A DNA stretch of 64,000 bases, from contig RSEE01000051.1 of the NCBI GenBank assembly GCA_003971905.1, positions 124,001-188,000 on the forward strand, read 5' to 3'. This DNA comes from Moniliella sp. 'wahieum' (Eukaryota > Basidiomycota > Moniliellomycetes > Moniliellales > Moniliellaceae). The notes beneath the pieces are model-generated. The model was not told where the DNA came from, ran no database searches, and was given only the letters and a program-made list of their open reading frames with translations. The translations under genes were made by a program, and so were the position numbers. Of this stretch, positions 33,578-45,431 are shown piece after piece (within the stretch, counting starts at the first letter, position 1; every line of letters starts with the position of its first letter).

Positions 33578-36500
33578 TCAGAAGCCAAAGGAGGAAAAAT
33601 CAAATGCTTGGCTCGCTTGCGATTGCGCATCGGTGGCCGTTGCTGCATTAGGTTGGCCAAACCTTGGGGTTGGCAGGTTCCCCGTCGGCTTGGGCTTGGA
33701 CTCGGACTCAGGCTCCGGCTCCGGCTCGGTAGGGGGTGTGGAGGCGTGGTCGGCATTGGATTCGGCAGCAAGCGGGATCGGTTCCTTGTCCGAGCCGTTG
33801 GCCTGGCGCAGCGGTGGTGCGGCCGGAGGGGGGGCAAGGAACGAATCGACATGTTGGGCCCATCGGATATTGGGTCGCCCGTGGCGGTAGAAACGGGCAG
33901 TGGGGACGACGATCCGTGCCGGCCGACCCCAAGAGAGCAATGCCAGGTTGGCGCGGTGCGGCGGGACGGGGCACCAAGTCTCTGCACTTGCACTTCGTCC
34001 TTGGCGTCGTACAGCTGATCCGTTTGCTTGACAGGCGTGGGCGCAGGCAGACAGGTGGAAGTTCCAGTCATGCAACAGGGAGAGCCCGAGCATGTCGCAT
34101 CCTACCGGGAATGCGCCAGTCAGCAACATGACACAACACACACAACTGAAGCAAAAAAAAAACATACCCAATCGCTGAAGCACGTTGGCGTGGTAGATCA
34201 AAAAGTTCGCTGCGCCTTGAGATCCCCTGGACCAGGGGGGTTCCGGGCCAGCAATTCAGCCTGAGTCTGAGGAGCACCCACATGCTCGGTCAAGGAAGGC
34301 GGGGCACGCCATTCAGCCGGAGCCCAGTCGCACCCATCCTGCTCGGGTGTAAAACCAGCCTGCTCCGTCGCCTTGCCTACTTCGCCGCCCAGGGCGGTCC
34401 AAGGTGCCACCAAGGCTTGGTTCGCCAACGGATGCACGAGCAGGGTCAACGCATACAGAGCATCCACCGATCTTTCCGCTCCACCGACAAGGGAACCACC
34501 CGCGTCCACAGAAGCCAAGTCAAGACGGGCCCAGGTCGAGCAACCGAATTGGACACCTGACGGGCATTGGGATCGTCTCCACTGGATTCGGCCACACGAC
34601 AAAGTGCGAGTGCAAGGTGAAGATCCCTGAGTTGGCGGATACACACGTTCACCGCATCTTTCAGATCGCCGCCAACATAAAAAACGATGCTGCAAACAGG
34701 AACCGGCGCTGGGATAGAACATACGCATTCTTTGCCGCCGCCGCCCTCCATCGGGGCAGGGAAAAATCCTTGGATAAGAAGGTGATCATCTTGGTCTGTT
34801 CAGGATGCCAGGACGCTTGCCTCCACAATTTGAGCACTTTCTTCTCTTGCCCCGCCCCCAGGGCAAAGTAGAACAGCGAACATCCCACCGGGTCACGGGA
34901 AGGACCCACTGGCGCTCCCTTGGCCACTCCAATGGTCGGACGAAGGAACTCACATCGTGCCACCGATTCCGCCAACTGACGCAGGTGCGTGCCTGGGTGC
35001 AGCCAAAGGAACACCCCAGTATCCTTGGCCATCGACCATGACATTGACGTGCCGCATACCAAGTTGACAGCCGCCAACAACGGTTCCTGTACCTTGGACT
35101 GGTACGCCGCCACCGCCTCACGGAAGCAGAGCGGAGCCCGAACGCCCCCTCGCCCGCTGGGGCACGAGAAGTGTAGAGGCATCCGAGGAAGCGCAGACCA
35201 GCTGGGTCCACCGATCGCTCCACCATACCAACATCCACCACCGCTTGGCCCAGTAAAGAAAGCGTAGTTTGTTCTTGCGACGAAAGGCCCAAGTGAGGCG
35301 AAGGCAGCACTTTCTCAAGCTCAGTAGCCATAGTTTGAGTCCAAACGTCAGACGAGGCCGAATTGGGTCCCGACGAGGGCAACACGGGGCAAACAAGGCG
35401 TGAGCGGCTGTTTGGCGGGTGGCCGATGAAGGAGGATGGCGTGGCTGCCAAAAGGAGCTCAGAGGCAGATCCGGGATCTCAATCGCGGCAGAGCCTGAGG
35501 CAGTGCGCAACGCGTAGCAACGCGCCCAACGCAGTGCGCGCAATGTCGACCCGACCCTGAACCAGAGCAGAAGCAAGAAAGGCAGGATGATAGACAGGCC
35601 GTGGGCCGGCACGTTCTGCGACGGCTACAGTGACTGGCACAGGAACTCGTCGGCTTGGCGAATCGGATTGAAGTAGTGGGGCGTACACGCGCAACGTGCT
35701 GGCACCCGCTATCAGCAGCGCATCGCCCGACCATGCCGCCGCACCAATGCGTGCCGTCCAACCCGAACAGTCGACCTGCGCAAGGACTGACCAGGAACCG
35801 GCCCGGGTCGGACCCCATACCTGCACCCTGTTTTCAACGGGCACCGAGAGCAAACACCCATCTTGACTCCATCTCGGTGCGCCAATCGCGGTGGAAGAGA
35901 GGGACCAGGTCTCCATCCCGTCCTCGAGCTGCTGCGTCTTGGAGTCCCAGACACCCCAAGCGTGCCCGCTGGCCGAGGAGACGGAGAAAGCGAGCTTGTG
36001 CGATGCTGAGGTGCAATTGAGCGTCGCCTCGGCCATCCTGCCTCATCCGAGTTGGCGGGAGGAAGCAGTGTACACTGCGACCGAAGTGCCCACCTCTGCC
36101 GAGGAGAGTGGGAGCCAACACCCACGACGAGACAACCGTGGAGGTAGATGTCTCCCTGCTACGTTGCAAAGTGCATAGAAAACGAAATGGGTGCTGGTGG
36201 ACACCACCGCTGCAGCCAAAAGTCCCGCCAGTGCAGATCCAGGTAGGGGGGGCAAGGTCACTGTAGTGTCGAGAGCAGGGCAGGCCTCCTTCCCTTGAAG
36301 ATTCAGCGACTGGACCGATCCATCCTCCAATACCAGTAATACCGACTCGCCCTCCCACAAGCACGCTGTCAAGACAGGGGCAGGGAGAGTAATCGGGGGC
36401 CATGGTACCCGAAGGAAGCACCACATGTACCGCAGCTTCGTCGGGTGACGTGAGAAGCGTAATACTCCCCAGGGCCAGTGCGTGGGTCAAGTTCGAAGCA

Positions 36501-38385
36501 GGTACGACAGGAGGAGAGGAGGAGGGAAGAGTGGGAAGCAAAGCAGGTTTCCCCCCCGGCTGGGACTGGACTGTCCAAGTGCGGCTTGGATGCCACCGTT
36601 AACAGGGGCGCAAGCCACCACGCCCCCAGGCAACGTGAGGAGAGAGCGGATGTCCCTGCACTCCCGGGCGCAGGCGGGGCATAATCAGGCGCCGCGCGCA
36701 CGCCCCCGCTCAAGTCCCCATCAAACAAATGGTCCAAGCTGATCTGGGCTGCAGTTCGTGCTCCGTCGAGACCGAGACTAAAAAAACCGGCGTTCGCTTG
36801 GACGCTACTCGATGACTCGGGAACAAACTGGACAAAGGAGCTGGTTTGGGCCGAAGGCAGTAAAGTGAGAGGCGAACCGTGATGGGTGCTGGGTGAAGAT
36901 GGTACTTTCATAACCAGAGCTGTGTAGCCCTGGACCAAGGAGGGGGGAACCCGGTCTACCCCCGCTAGTGCGCGGAGTACGAGGCGGCCATGCTCCATCC
37001 GCATTAGCACGTCCGGCGTGTCGGAGGTGAAGTACTCGAGGCGCTTGATCCGAGTGCGCAAAGTGTCAGCCCAAGTGGGACCTTGGGCTACCTTGGCAGG
37101 TTCCGGCGCTGTGGGCTCAGGCGCTACGCCCAATTCCAGAGCCGTGAGCTGGCCTTGCAACCGCTGAATGCATGCCGTCCCTGCGGCCGACAGGGCGCCC
37201 GCATCCAGGTAGAGCGTCCCGATTGGTGTAGGGTCGGGGGTGTCCGGGACAAGGGTGTTTGGGGTGAAGGAAGCGCGGTCAACCGCAGCAACGAGTGCAA
37301 GCTGGCCAGGCTGATCGAGGACCGGCGTGTAGAAACGCAAGGTACCATCACGCGTGTATACCACGAGGACAGGCTGGGCCAGAGAACGCGTGGGAGCCAG
37401 CCATTCGCGATGGGTATCCAGGGCAGATGGTGGGGTACGCCAATGGACTCGTTGCACAGAGCGGGAAAGAACGATGCGTTGACGAAAGACGGGGTCTAGT
37501 GGAATTGCTTCATACGAGCCGTTCCGAGGAGGGGGGAGGGACCAGATCAAGACCCTACGATCCGCCTCGAGCGTCGCAGCCAGATGACCGCCATCGGGTG
37601 AGACGCGGACCGAAGCGATGGGTTTGGAAGATGGTCCGCGTGGGGAAGGGACGCGCCATGGGTGATGGATCCACGTGTGGGCGGGTGGAGGGGGTAAAAA
37701 AAAGAGGCAGACCTCGCCCGTGCTTGTGCCGACAAATAGAGAGGTGCGGAAGGCATCGAGTGCCGTCACGCTGCTTCCAGCTGGGAGGGATAGCGAGGAG
37801 TGGGCGGTCCAACGGCGCACATGGCGGCTACCGGGTGCATGGGAGCGCCACACGGATACATGCCTACCGCGCCCGGCGAAGAGAAGCACGGTATGGGAGT
37901 CTGGATCGGGCTGACAAGAGCGCGACTGTGCTGACCGGTGGTGGTGGCGATGAGCCAGCGGGATCGGGGGCGGAGGGGGCAGCAACAGGCAGAGCCACCT
38001 GCAGAGTCCCATCGGCTTGGTCCAGGACTTGAACCTCGTCAGCCCCGACCGAAGCAATCACCACTTCAGCCGCCGTGGCGCGGCCGGGGCGGATGAGGGG
38101 CAGGGCAGCAAAGGTGTGGGCAGCACGAGCAGCACGGGCCAGCGGGGTCTGGCGCAGGTCCAGTGCGCCAAGACGAGTGCCAGCGAGGGCGAGATGAGGC
38201 ACATGTGCCGGGAGCGCAGGCGCGGTGGGAGAGGAGGCGGCCGCGTCGACCATGGGCACAGAGGTGTTGTCGTTGTCGTCGTTGTTGCTGTCGGCGGCGG
38301 TGGCGGGGGAGCGGGACAAGAGTGGCTGAGCTTGATCTCGAGCAAGGCATTGCATTCGTCGGGAAGCATGATGATGGTCATGCAT
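33578..38385 (-). CDS. RAV1: RAVE complex subunit Rav1 (V-ATPase assembly)
   Basis: Rav1 is the WD-repeat scaffold of RAVE, which reassembles V1 onto Vo of the vacuolar ATPase. The N-terminal half has WD-type blades (ASVRVSPDGGHLAATLEADR then VLIWSLP; HKLAFSVSSASGHAWGVWDS; APRWSQDGCLLSVPVENRVQ). The C-terminal half has the Rav1-specific block: YHPAFLASALVQGRVDIA, SVDPAGLRFL, CSLFYFALGAGQEKKVLKLW, TKMITFLSKDFSLPRWRAAA then KNAYVLSQRR, and DAVNVCIRQLRDLHLALALC. An intron at 34102-34167 (GTATGT..GGTAG) precedes CDMLGLSLLHDWNF. ATG 38385; stop 33578-33580 after FDFSSFGF. Shifts are needed near 37870, 36400, 36040, 35480, 35170 and 34670. About 1,500 residues, in the family range. The C-terminal tail is Pro/Glu/Ser-rich. 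Confidence 0.88.
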
Positions 38386-38964
38386 CGTGCGGGACTATTG
38401 CAGTGGCCCTTGGTCCTAAGTTGAAAGTTCAAGTTGAACCTTTGGCCGCAGCCCATCGGTGCGCCACCAAAAGCCCAGCCACACAGGCAGACACTCTGCA
38501 ATACACCTTGAGCATATGCCTAGTACGGTGTTGGCAGTCGTGCTGGATGCTTTCACATAATATGACCAGGTGATGGGTTCCTACAGTGCGTCTGGAGGAG
38601 AGGGAGTAGTGGTAAAAGGTGGATTGATATTGTGGGTGGCACGGTGACACTTCATATTTTTTCTAGAGATCTTAACCTTGGCGTTAATGAAATGTAGAAA
38701 TGCTGGGACCCATAAACGTGCACCAGCACGCTAACCCACACGAGCCAAGAAGAGAAGCTGAGCATGGGTTGGCTACGCTCTGACTACTTCTCAAGCCTCC
38801 TCCCTGGTTCTCTGCTAATACACAAACACAACAACGACCTCCTCGATTGGAAAAATCCCTTTACAGGACGACGGCAAGAGAGCATCGGTGGAGTGGTGAG
38901 GGACAGGGACTAGAATACAGAGGCGGTGTGGATTCTAGGTTCCCGTCGTGTGACACGGGCGGGT
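38386..38964. other. Intergenic between RAV1 5' end and TOM7 3' end
   Basis: RAV1 promoter side and TOM7 3' flank. No other gene is seen. Confidence 0.45.
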
Positions 38965-39244
38965 TTAGGCCAGGGGGCTGATAAGTCTGTGGTAAAAGGG
39001 TGGTTAGCAGGCAAGCGTGCAACGGTACGAAACGGGGGCACACCTACTTCATCAGGCTGGGCTGGGGGACGGAGCGGGTGTAGCCAACGTAGAGAACGAA
39101 GGGGATCCAGCCATAGTGGAGGATGCTCTTGCCGGTCTCAATGAAGCGCGAGATGTAGTCCTAAAGGGGGGTGGCACAGTGAGCGTGGGGCAGCTCAGGC
39201 GTAAGAACGACACATACCTTCTGGTCCTCAGACAGGAAAGCCAT
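38965..39244 (-). CDS. TOM7: Mitochondrial import receptor subunit Tom7
   Basis: Tom7 is a small single-pass outer-membrane protein that modulates assembly of the TOM translocase. Three exons splice perfectly: 39218-39244 (MAFLSEDQK), 39048-39160 and a 22-nt last exon 38965-38986. Introns are 39161-39217 (GTATGT..TTTAG, 57 bp) and 38987-39047 (GTAGGT..CACAG, 61 bp). The 53-residue product carries the family signature HYGWIPFVLYVGYTRSVPQP followed by SLMKLISPLA, with the membrane segment around residues 29-44. Without the second intron the protein would stop at a TAG immediately after SLMK and lose the conserved LISPLA end. No indel is needed, unlike most neighbours. It is divergent from SEC61 beta. 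Confidence 0.95.
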
Positions 39245-39599
39245 GGCGAAGTGGTGGTGGGGGAGGGGCTGATGCCCTGGGCGATGCCCAGCCTGGCGCA
39301 GCATGAGAATCCCCGAGGTGGCCAAAAATTAGTTCCGCCCGGCGGAGGATTGGAAGCACTGCATGGGGGCAGTCAGCACGTGTGAACCATGTATCGGTGC
39401 TCGCCGTGCTCCGTCAGACTCACCCCCGCCCACGCCTTCCGCCGCTCACCGGTCACGTGGCATTCAGCCGGCCCAGCGGACCAGCGCCGAGGCTCCACCT
39501 CATCGTGTCCGCATGGTTGGCGCGCGTGGCTCACTCCCGTCCCACCATCCTCACCCTCTCCACTACCGTCTCCGTCTCCCTCCTCCTTTCTCCATCACA
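39245..39599. promoter_or_regulatory. Shared divergent promoter region of TOM7 and SEC61 beta
   Basis: The 355 bp between the two ATGs must hold both promoters. It has no obvious TATA box. A CT-rich tract (39540-39597) precedes the SEC61 beta ATG, and CACGTGGCA occurs near 39453. Confidence 0.5.
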
Positions 39600-40107
39600 A
39601 TGGTACGTCTTCTGCTTCGTTCTGCATGGTGTGCTTGTGTGCTGACATGCGTCCCCTCTTCCCTTCCGTACAGGCTGACGCTAAGGCTTCCGGTGCCCAA
39701 CCCAATCTCGCCGCTCTGGCGGCCAGCAAGTCCTCTGCGGTGCGGTACGTTTGTGCTTTTGTCGTTACGCCCGTCTGTTCTAACATGTGCTGTTTCTCTT
39801 TCCACCTTAGCCGGAGGGCAGCCCAGCAGGCCGCCAACCGCCCGAACAGCACGCGTGCTGCTGGCGCCGGCGGCAGCTCCAACACCATGCTCAGGCTCTA
39901 CACACGACGACAACATTGGTCTTGTCATGTGCGTTCATCCCCCCGCCCCTCCCCACCCTCCCCTCCTCTATATGCGCATGACCTTTGTACTGACTGTCCT
40001 ACATCAGCGACCCTGTCGTTGTCCTTGGCCTGTCGGTCGCCTTCGTCTTCTCTGTCGTGCTACTGCACCTGATGGGTCGTGCCGCATCTTACTTCACCAA
40101 GGCTTAA
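39600..40107 (+). CDS. SBH1: Sec61 beta subunit of the ER translocon
   Basis: Sec61 beta/Sbh1 is the tail-anchored small subunit of the ER protein-conducting channel. Four coding exons: 39600-39602 (the ATG alone), 39674-39744, 39811-39928 and 40008-40107. Introns are 39603-39673 and 39745-39810 (both GTACGT) and 39929-40007 (GTGCGT..ATCAG). The product has an Ala/Gln-rich N-terminus, the family block GGSSNTMLRLYT then DDNIGLVIDPVVVLGLSVAF, and a C-terminal anchor VFSVVLLHLMG ending in TKA at the stop 40105-40107. One extra A near 39904 breaks YTDDN in exon 3; removing it restores the match. About 96 residues, normal for the family. Confidence 0.93.
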
Positions 40108-40839
40108 ACCTGTCCAGGTGGGGCTCAAGATTGCCTGCCCTCACTTGGCCACGTGCCACGCTCGGCACAGGGCCTTGATGTATTCGGTGTCAGTCTTCGT
40201 CAACATCCATAAGGGACACTGGGTGCACTGTACTGTCTTTGTGTTGGCCGCCCTCCTACACATATAGCCCGGAAACGTCATACGTGTTCTGACCCCCCGA
40301 ACTTTTAGGCTATCTCTGTGGTTGATGGGGGGAAGCAGGATCGCTGTCCTAAGGGCGCATGTGTGAGTAGACATGGAGGCAGGCCACAGTTCCTTCCTCC
40401 TGGGGCGACTGGGACTGGTCGTGCGGTAAGAAGTAAAGGGAGTGCGGCAAGGGCAGACGCAAAAGTACCCACAGCTCCCACCCTTTCAGCCCCTGGCATG
40501 AGGGCCTGAGATGGAGGCCTTACAGCGGACTGCGGCCTCAACTTGGGCCTCAAGCTGCCCAAGGTGCACACCAGTCTGAGAAGCGGCAAGAGCCAATCCC
40601 AATGTCGCTCTGTCTTCGGTCTTCGTCCAAAGCTCAACGTTTCAGCCCTGCATTATGTAACGGCTGCCTTTCGCCTGCATTTTTTCGCGTGTCGCTTTTA
40701 TCCGCCTGGCTCCCTCGGCCGTCGAGGAGCTCGACAGCAGCGCGGCTACCTCCTCTTCCACCCCCACCTTGATTCCTTCCTCCTCCTCTAGCCCGCTCGA
40801 TTACCGCAACGGGGCAGCGGACGGGGCAGCGCAGCGGAC
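40108..40839. other. Intergenic, RPC25 promoter side
   Basis: No gene recognised. The tract 40730-40830 just before the RPC25 ATG is rich in CTCC. Confidence 0.45.
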
Positions 40840-41612
40840 ATGTTCGTTCTCTCCACCATCGAGGACGTAATCGCCGCGCCCGCATCGGCCCAGCGCTTGT
40901 CCCCTTACGACGCGATTGTGACCTCGATCAACGAACAGTATGCAACCGCGTGATTGCTGGCGTGGGCCTCTGTGTGTGTGTACACGACGTGCTCTCGTCC
41001 GGCGTGGGCAAAGTGCGCTGGGGCGATGGAAAACTCTACTACCATACCCAATTCCGCTCGTCGTCTTTCGTCCCGCCATCGGGGAAGTCCTGGTCGGCCG
41101 CATCTCTCACGTCGACCCCCACGGCATCAAAGTCAGTCTCGGCTTCTTTGACGACATTCTCATCCCAGCTGGTTTCATTCCCACGCCACGCGCGTACGAT
41201 CATTCGGAAAATGCTTGGTTTTGGGCACCCACAGCCGCCGTCGACGACGCGGCCGACGAAGCCTTGGATGCTGCTCTTGATGGGAACAACGAAATGGCCG
41301 CCTTGGACGTGCCAAAGGAAGAGCGCGCCTATCTTGGCCGCGGAGAAATCCTTCGCTTCCGCGTAGAGGCTGAAGAGTTTCCAGAGGATAGCCAGGTGCA
41401 CCAAAACCTCAAGAGGGAGAAGCACCAACGCGGCAGTCGCCCTACATCATTACGGTACGTCATGTCTGCCCCCCCCCCCCCCCCCCCCTTTTCCCCTTTT
41501 CCCCTTTCCCCCCTCCCTATTTTCCACGCTGACTGGGTCCTTCTAGGGCGGCATTTCCTCCTCTGGTCTTGGAAGCCCATTATGGTGGGAGAATGCAGAG
41601 GATCGAGGTAGA
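40840..41612 (+). CDS. RPC25: RNA polymerase III subunit Rpc25 (Rpb7-like)
   Basis: Rpc25 with Rpc17 forms the stalk of RNA polymerase III and is needed for initiation on tRNA and 5S genes. The ATG at 40840 opens MFVLSTIEDVI, the family N-terminus. Then come INEQYA and VIAGVGLCVCVHDVLSSGVG then KVRWGDGKLYYHTQFR, the S1-like part VVFRPAIGEVLVGRISHVDP then HGIKVSLGFFDDILIP, and SENAWFW. An intron at 41455-41546 (GTACGT, a long C run, TTCTAG) joins to GGISSSGLGSPLWWE, the conserved end. An A is missing at about 40946 and a C at about 41059. The stop is not certain because of a probable late shift, so 41612 is approximate. Confidence 0.9.
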
Positions 41613-42078
41613 GGCTTAACCTGCTTTCTGGGCCTTCGCATCGGGCTTGCTCAGCATGTTGACAGTAGACAAAATTGTACTCCAAACGAAACTAGCATTT
41701 TACCTGAGGCAATCTTTACATCCGGCTTCTCTCTGCACTTTCGGAATGGAAATATACTCTCTTCCGAATGGGGAGAAAACAAGAGTAGGCTGAAGAAGAG
41801 AATGCTGGATCTTCCATGATGCACCTTGGAAGATGTTAGGCCAAAGAGGTGCGAACGTTTGATAGACAGGATACGGGGGGGGAGAACTACATATACCTTC
41901 TGTTCACCAGAAGAAAGGTGGAATTACAAATGGCAATCCATGACCAGCAGGGAAGACGACAAAAAGGAACATGCGACCAGCGCAGCCAAAAACAGGACAA
42001 ATACAGTGCGCCCGGCACATGATGGGAGAAGGACGACGTTAAACAAAGAATTTAAGGGGTGCATATATCCAGGCACAA
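41613..42078. other. Intergenic between convergent 3' ends
   Basis: 3' flanks of RPC25 (+) and of the exo-glucanase (-). No gene is seen. Confidence 0.45.
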
Positions 42079-43463
42079 TCAGCACTTGGCCAAGTTGTAG
42101 TCGCCCAGTTGCTTGGTGATCCATCCGGAGGTCAACCCACTTTCGTATGATCCGGGATCATTTCCCTCGATGCGATACGCCCACATCGACCATCCCGCAG
42201 CCGAAGTCTCAAAGACAGAGGCCTGGGTCTGAAATGCGGATTGGAGGAAGGGATACGTGGGGAGGGGAGCAGACCAACAGTTTGGGCAAGACGGCATGCT
42301 CATAGAAAACTCCCCGACCAGGACGGGGTACTTGCTTTTGTTGAGAAGGTTTTGGTAAGAGCACACCTCGCTCATCGCAGCACCTTGAGTGTAAGGAATG
42401 CCAGATGAACGGCCCAGGTTGGCATTGTAGTACTGAAGATAGGCATGGGTGTCAATCATAACGTTGGACCAACTTTGTTGCCCAAAATCTGGTTCCATTG
42501 CGAGAGAGGGATGAATCCATCTGCAAGAACGACCGTCATATCGTTCGCGGCTACCTGACGAATGGCGGCGTATGCGTCGTGGTAGTATTGAACCACATAA
42601 TCCAGCAGCTGATCCGAACGGTCGCACAGCGGCTCGTTGATCACCTCAATCATTGTCACCGTATCTTTAAACTCAGGCTGAGAGAATTCCTGGGCAATGT
42701 CCTTGAGCACAGCCACGGCCCTGGGCATTGACAGGTGAATCCTGGAAGTTGAACGTGTTCTTGGTGTGGCCCGATGTGTCAAATCCGTTCTGCGACCCGG
42801 GCACGCCGTGTAGGTCAATCAACACCTCCAGGCCGTACTTCTTGGCCCACTGGATTCCACGCTCAAGATAGGCCGTTTGGTTGGAAATGATATAGGGTTC
42901 GTTGGCACTGTCCTTGTCCCACATCCAGTACCCGACTGGGATGCGAACCAAGTTGAGTCCCGCTTGACTCATCTGCTCAAAATCGTCCTCTTGCACCCAA
43001 CTATCCCAATGAGCTTGGAGGATGGGGACCGCCTTATCGTGCGACACGTATTGTCCCAAAGTCCACTCATCCACCACACGCGAGTCGCCAAACTGACTAA
43101 AGCGGACGGACTCATCCACGACTCGAGAACAAACCAGCCACCCAAGTTCACTCCACGGTACTTCTTACCACCCCGTTTCTGCTGAGATGAAGGTGAGGAG
43201 TGCTGCGCCTTCTCAGGGTAACTCGGCCGGCCGAGCACCTTGGCTTTGACGGAAGATCCTTGACTTTGGGGGACGCCCACGGCGGGACGGGCGTGGCCCG
43301 AGAGACGGTTATGGTATGGAGCAGTCACGTTGGGGTACACAGCCTTGGCTCTACGCAAGTGGCTGGGACGACGAAGCAGATGCTTCTGGTGAGCATAGGC
43401 GGTGGTGGCACAGGAGAGAATGATGGCAAGGGTGGAGAGCCAGAAGAGGTGTTTGGCAAACAT
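42079..43463 (-). CDS. EXG1: GH5_9 exo-beta-1,3-glucanase, secreted
   Basis: This family trims beta-1,3-glucan during wall remodelling. The ATG at 43463 gives a signal peptide (MFAKHLFWLSTLAIILSCAT) followed by a basic propeptide with RR sites. Family segments are RGVNLGGWFVLESWMSPSA, DEWTLGQYVSHDKA, NLVRIPVGYWMW, VLIDLHGVPGSQNGFDTSGH, the acid/base MIEVINEPL, MIDTHAYLQYYN, the nucleophile YPVLVGEFSM and a Trp-rich end, AAGWSMWAYRIEGNDPGSYE. Stop 42079-42081. One-base shifts are needed near 43110, 42735 and 42480. No intron is required. Length is about 460 residues, usual for the family. The symbol is by family resemblance. Confidence 0.9.
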
Positions 43464-45431
43464 GCTGCAGGGTCGTGTGGCGTTGGAAAAAAGAAAGTGA
43501 TGGTCTCGCAGTACGATTGAGAATGGAAAAAAGGAAGAGAGAATATCGATCTCTGGAGAGTGCGGACTGTTGGAGAGGGTAGGGAGGGGGCGAAGGGGCG
43601 AGAGAGGGGGGAAGGGCGACGCCACTCACACTTGAGCCAGCTCTTGGTGGGAGACACTTGGTTGGGTATATCTGTGTGTGGGTTGAGGGGAGAGCAGGGG
43701 GGAAGGGGGGAGGGGAAGAAGGGGGGGGGGGGACGGGAAAACTGGTGGACGCAAAGGAAAAGGGGTGAGGAAGGTGGTGGCAATACGAAAGATAGACGGC
43801 TGTCTGTTATATTGGGCATCCTGACACGTGTGTGGCTGGCATGATACTAACTGTCCGAACGAGTGTCGCCGGCAAGGGCTGGAGACAGGAGCTCGGATGA
43901 TCGATGAACGTCGAATACGCTGAAGAACACCACATGTGGGACCCCGCCACCGGGCTGCCGGCACGGCAATGCAGCGAACAGCACTGGAGCAGTTGCCTCT
44001 GTCGAGCTCTGGGGTTGCCGGGTGTGGACAGCAGAGAGCTCTGAAGACAGGCCAGCTCGACCGAAACCAAAAATGGGCCCGCAGCAGCACCGCCTGTCTC
44101 TCTCCATTGGCTGCATATGAGCTAAAGAGGCGTATTGGGATAAGCGGTGAGTGCAAGCAGAAATACTCACTTCCATCTCTCTCATCTCATCATCGACACC
44201 ATCATCCTCTCTTGGCCCCTTCCCTGCAGACGCCACCACCACTATTATAAAATGCAGTATTGCAGCCATCGATTATATAGGCACCACTGACCCTGCTGCC
44301 ATGTTCATGTTATTGGATGACAGTGACTCGGGCTAGAGCACCATGATGCATGATGCATGACACGATGACGTGTATGGTGCACATCTCTGTGTGGAGCACA
44401 CAGAGCCGCGCAGAGCTTTACTGCACAGTCCTGTTCTTGACGATATTCTCCCACATCATGCATCATGCATCATGCATCATTTACTATAGCGTCACCGGCA
44501 CCTCCAATTGACACAGAGTGGTAGGAGCTGCCGAAAGGTACTAGTGACAGTTGACTCGATCTGATTTAGGTGGTCACGCAGTTGACCCAACGGTGACTGC
44601 GGTTGTGACGGTGGCGACGGTAGCGACGGTAGCCCAGCACCCAAAAACTGGGACGTATAATAGACCCCCGGTGTGGTCTCCGAGTGACTCTCGAGAGACT
44701 AATATTCACTGATGAGAGTCATTTGGCCGATCAGTTCGCAGTCGATCCCATGCACAGGTGATCACAGCTGTGGGCGATTGTGACATGTGAACTCTGGGAG
44801 AGAGCACAACGGAGAGGACGAGGTAGAAACGGAAGAACCAGAGGCTTTGTGCGCTGCCGGCAACTCCGTCTTTCTGGGTGTGGCTATGTGGCGTATAAAC
44901 GCGAACCGGGCGAAGGCGCAGCTCCAGCGCCAGGCCAGTCTTCAAGCTTCAACGCACAACCCTTGTTTTGCATGTCTCTGAGCACACTGGTAGGGTCCAC
45001 CATAAGGTACACATGCCGCGCGGTATTGACATACCTATGCCATGCTGGGCTATATATTGGCAACCCTCTTCTGTGCCTTTAGTCGGCTGCGCATCGTATC
45101 ACCGACTCGGTCACGTCCCTTCTGGGAACTCGTTTCTTACGTTGACATATGGCATGTCACGCATGTGATACACATGTCACATGTCACACGAGATCTCACG
45201 CTTCTCGAGCTTCAAAAATGAAGAGCAAACAAGAACCTTTTTAGTATCGCAACTCTCTCTGTTGGGGGTATTCGTTGAGAGCACTGGTTACTTTTCATTC
45301 TCATCCAGAGAGGGGGCACATGCAGCACACTAAATAGGCATGGTATGGATGTTCATTTGCCAGAAGTGAACATCGATCACAGCAAGACGCAGACATAGCA
45401 AGAGAAAAACAATTATATATAGTCCAGAGGA
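43464..45431. other. Long intergenic region with short palindromic repeats
   Basis: No protein gene recognised. It contains a G-rich tract near 43690-43740 (promoter side of the glucanase), tandem GATGCAT words at 44343-44362 and 44456-44481, a GGCGACGGTAGCGACGGTAG repeat near 44610, and a CACATG cluster at 45150-45195. Confidence 0.5.
45150..45195. repeat. CACATG/CATGTG cluster
   Basis: Reads GGCATGTCACGCATGTGATA then CACATGTCACATGTCACACG. It has the same word content as the 26354-26403 cluster but a different arrangement. Confidence 0.55.

Noticed and set aside
40105..40840. Extra gene between SEC61 beta and RPC25
   Set aside because: Frames up to 110 codons exist but lack motif, signal or splice logic.
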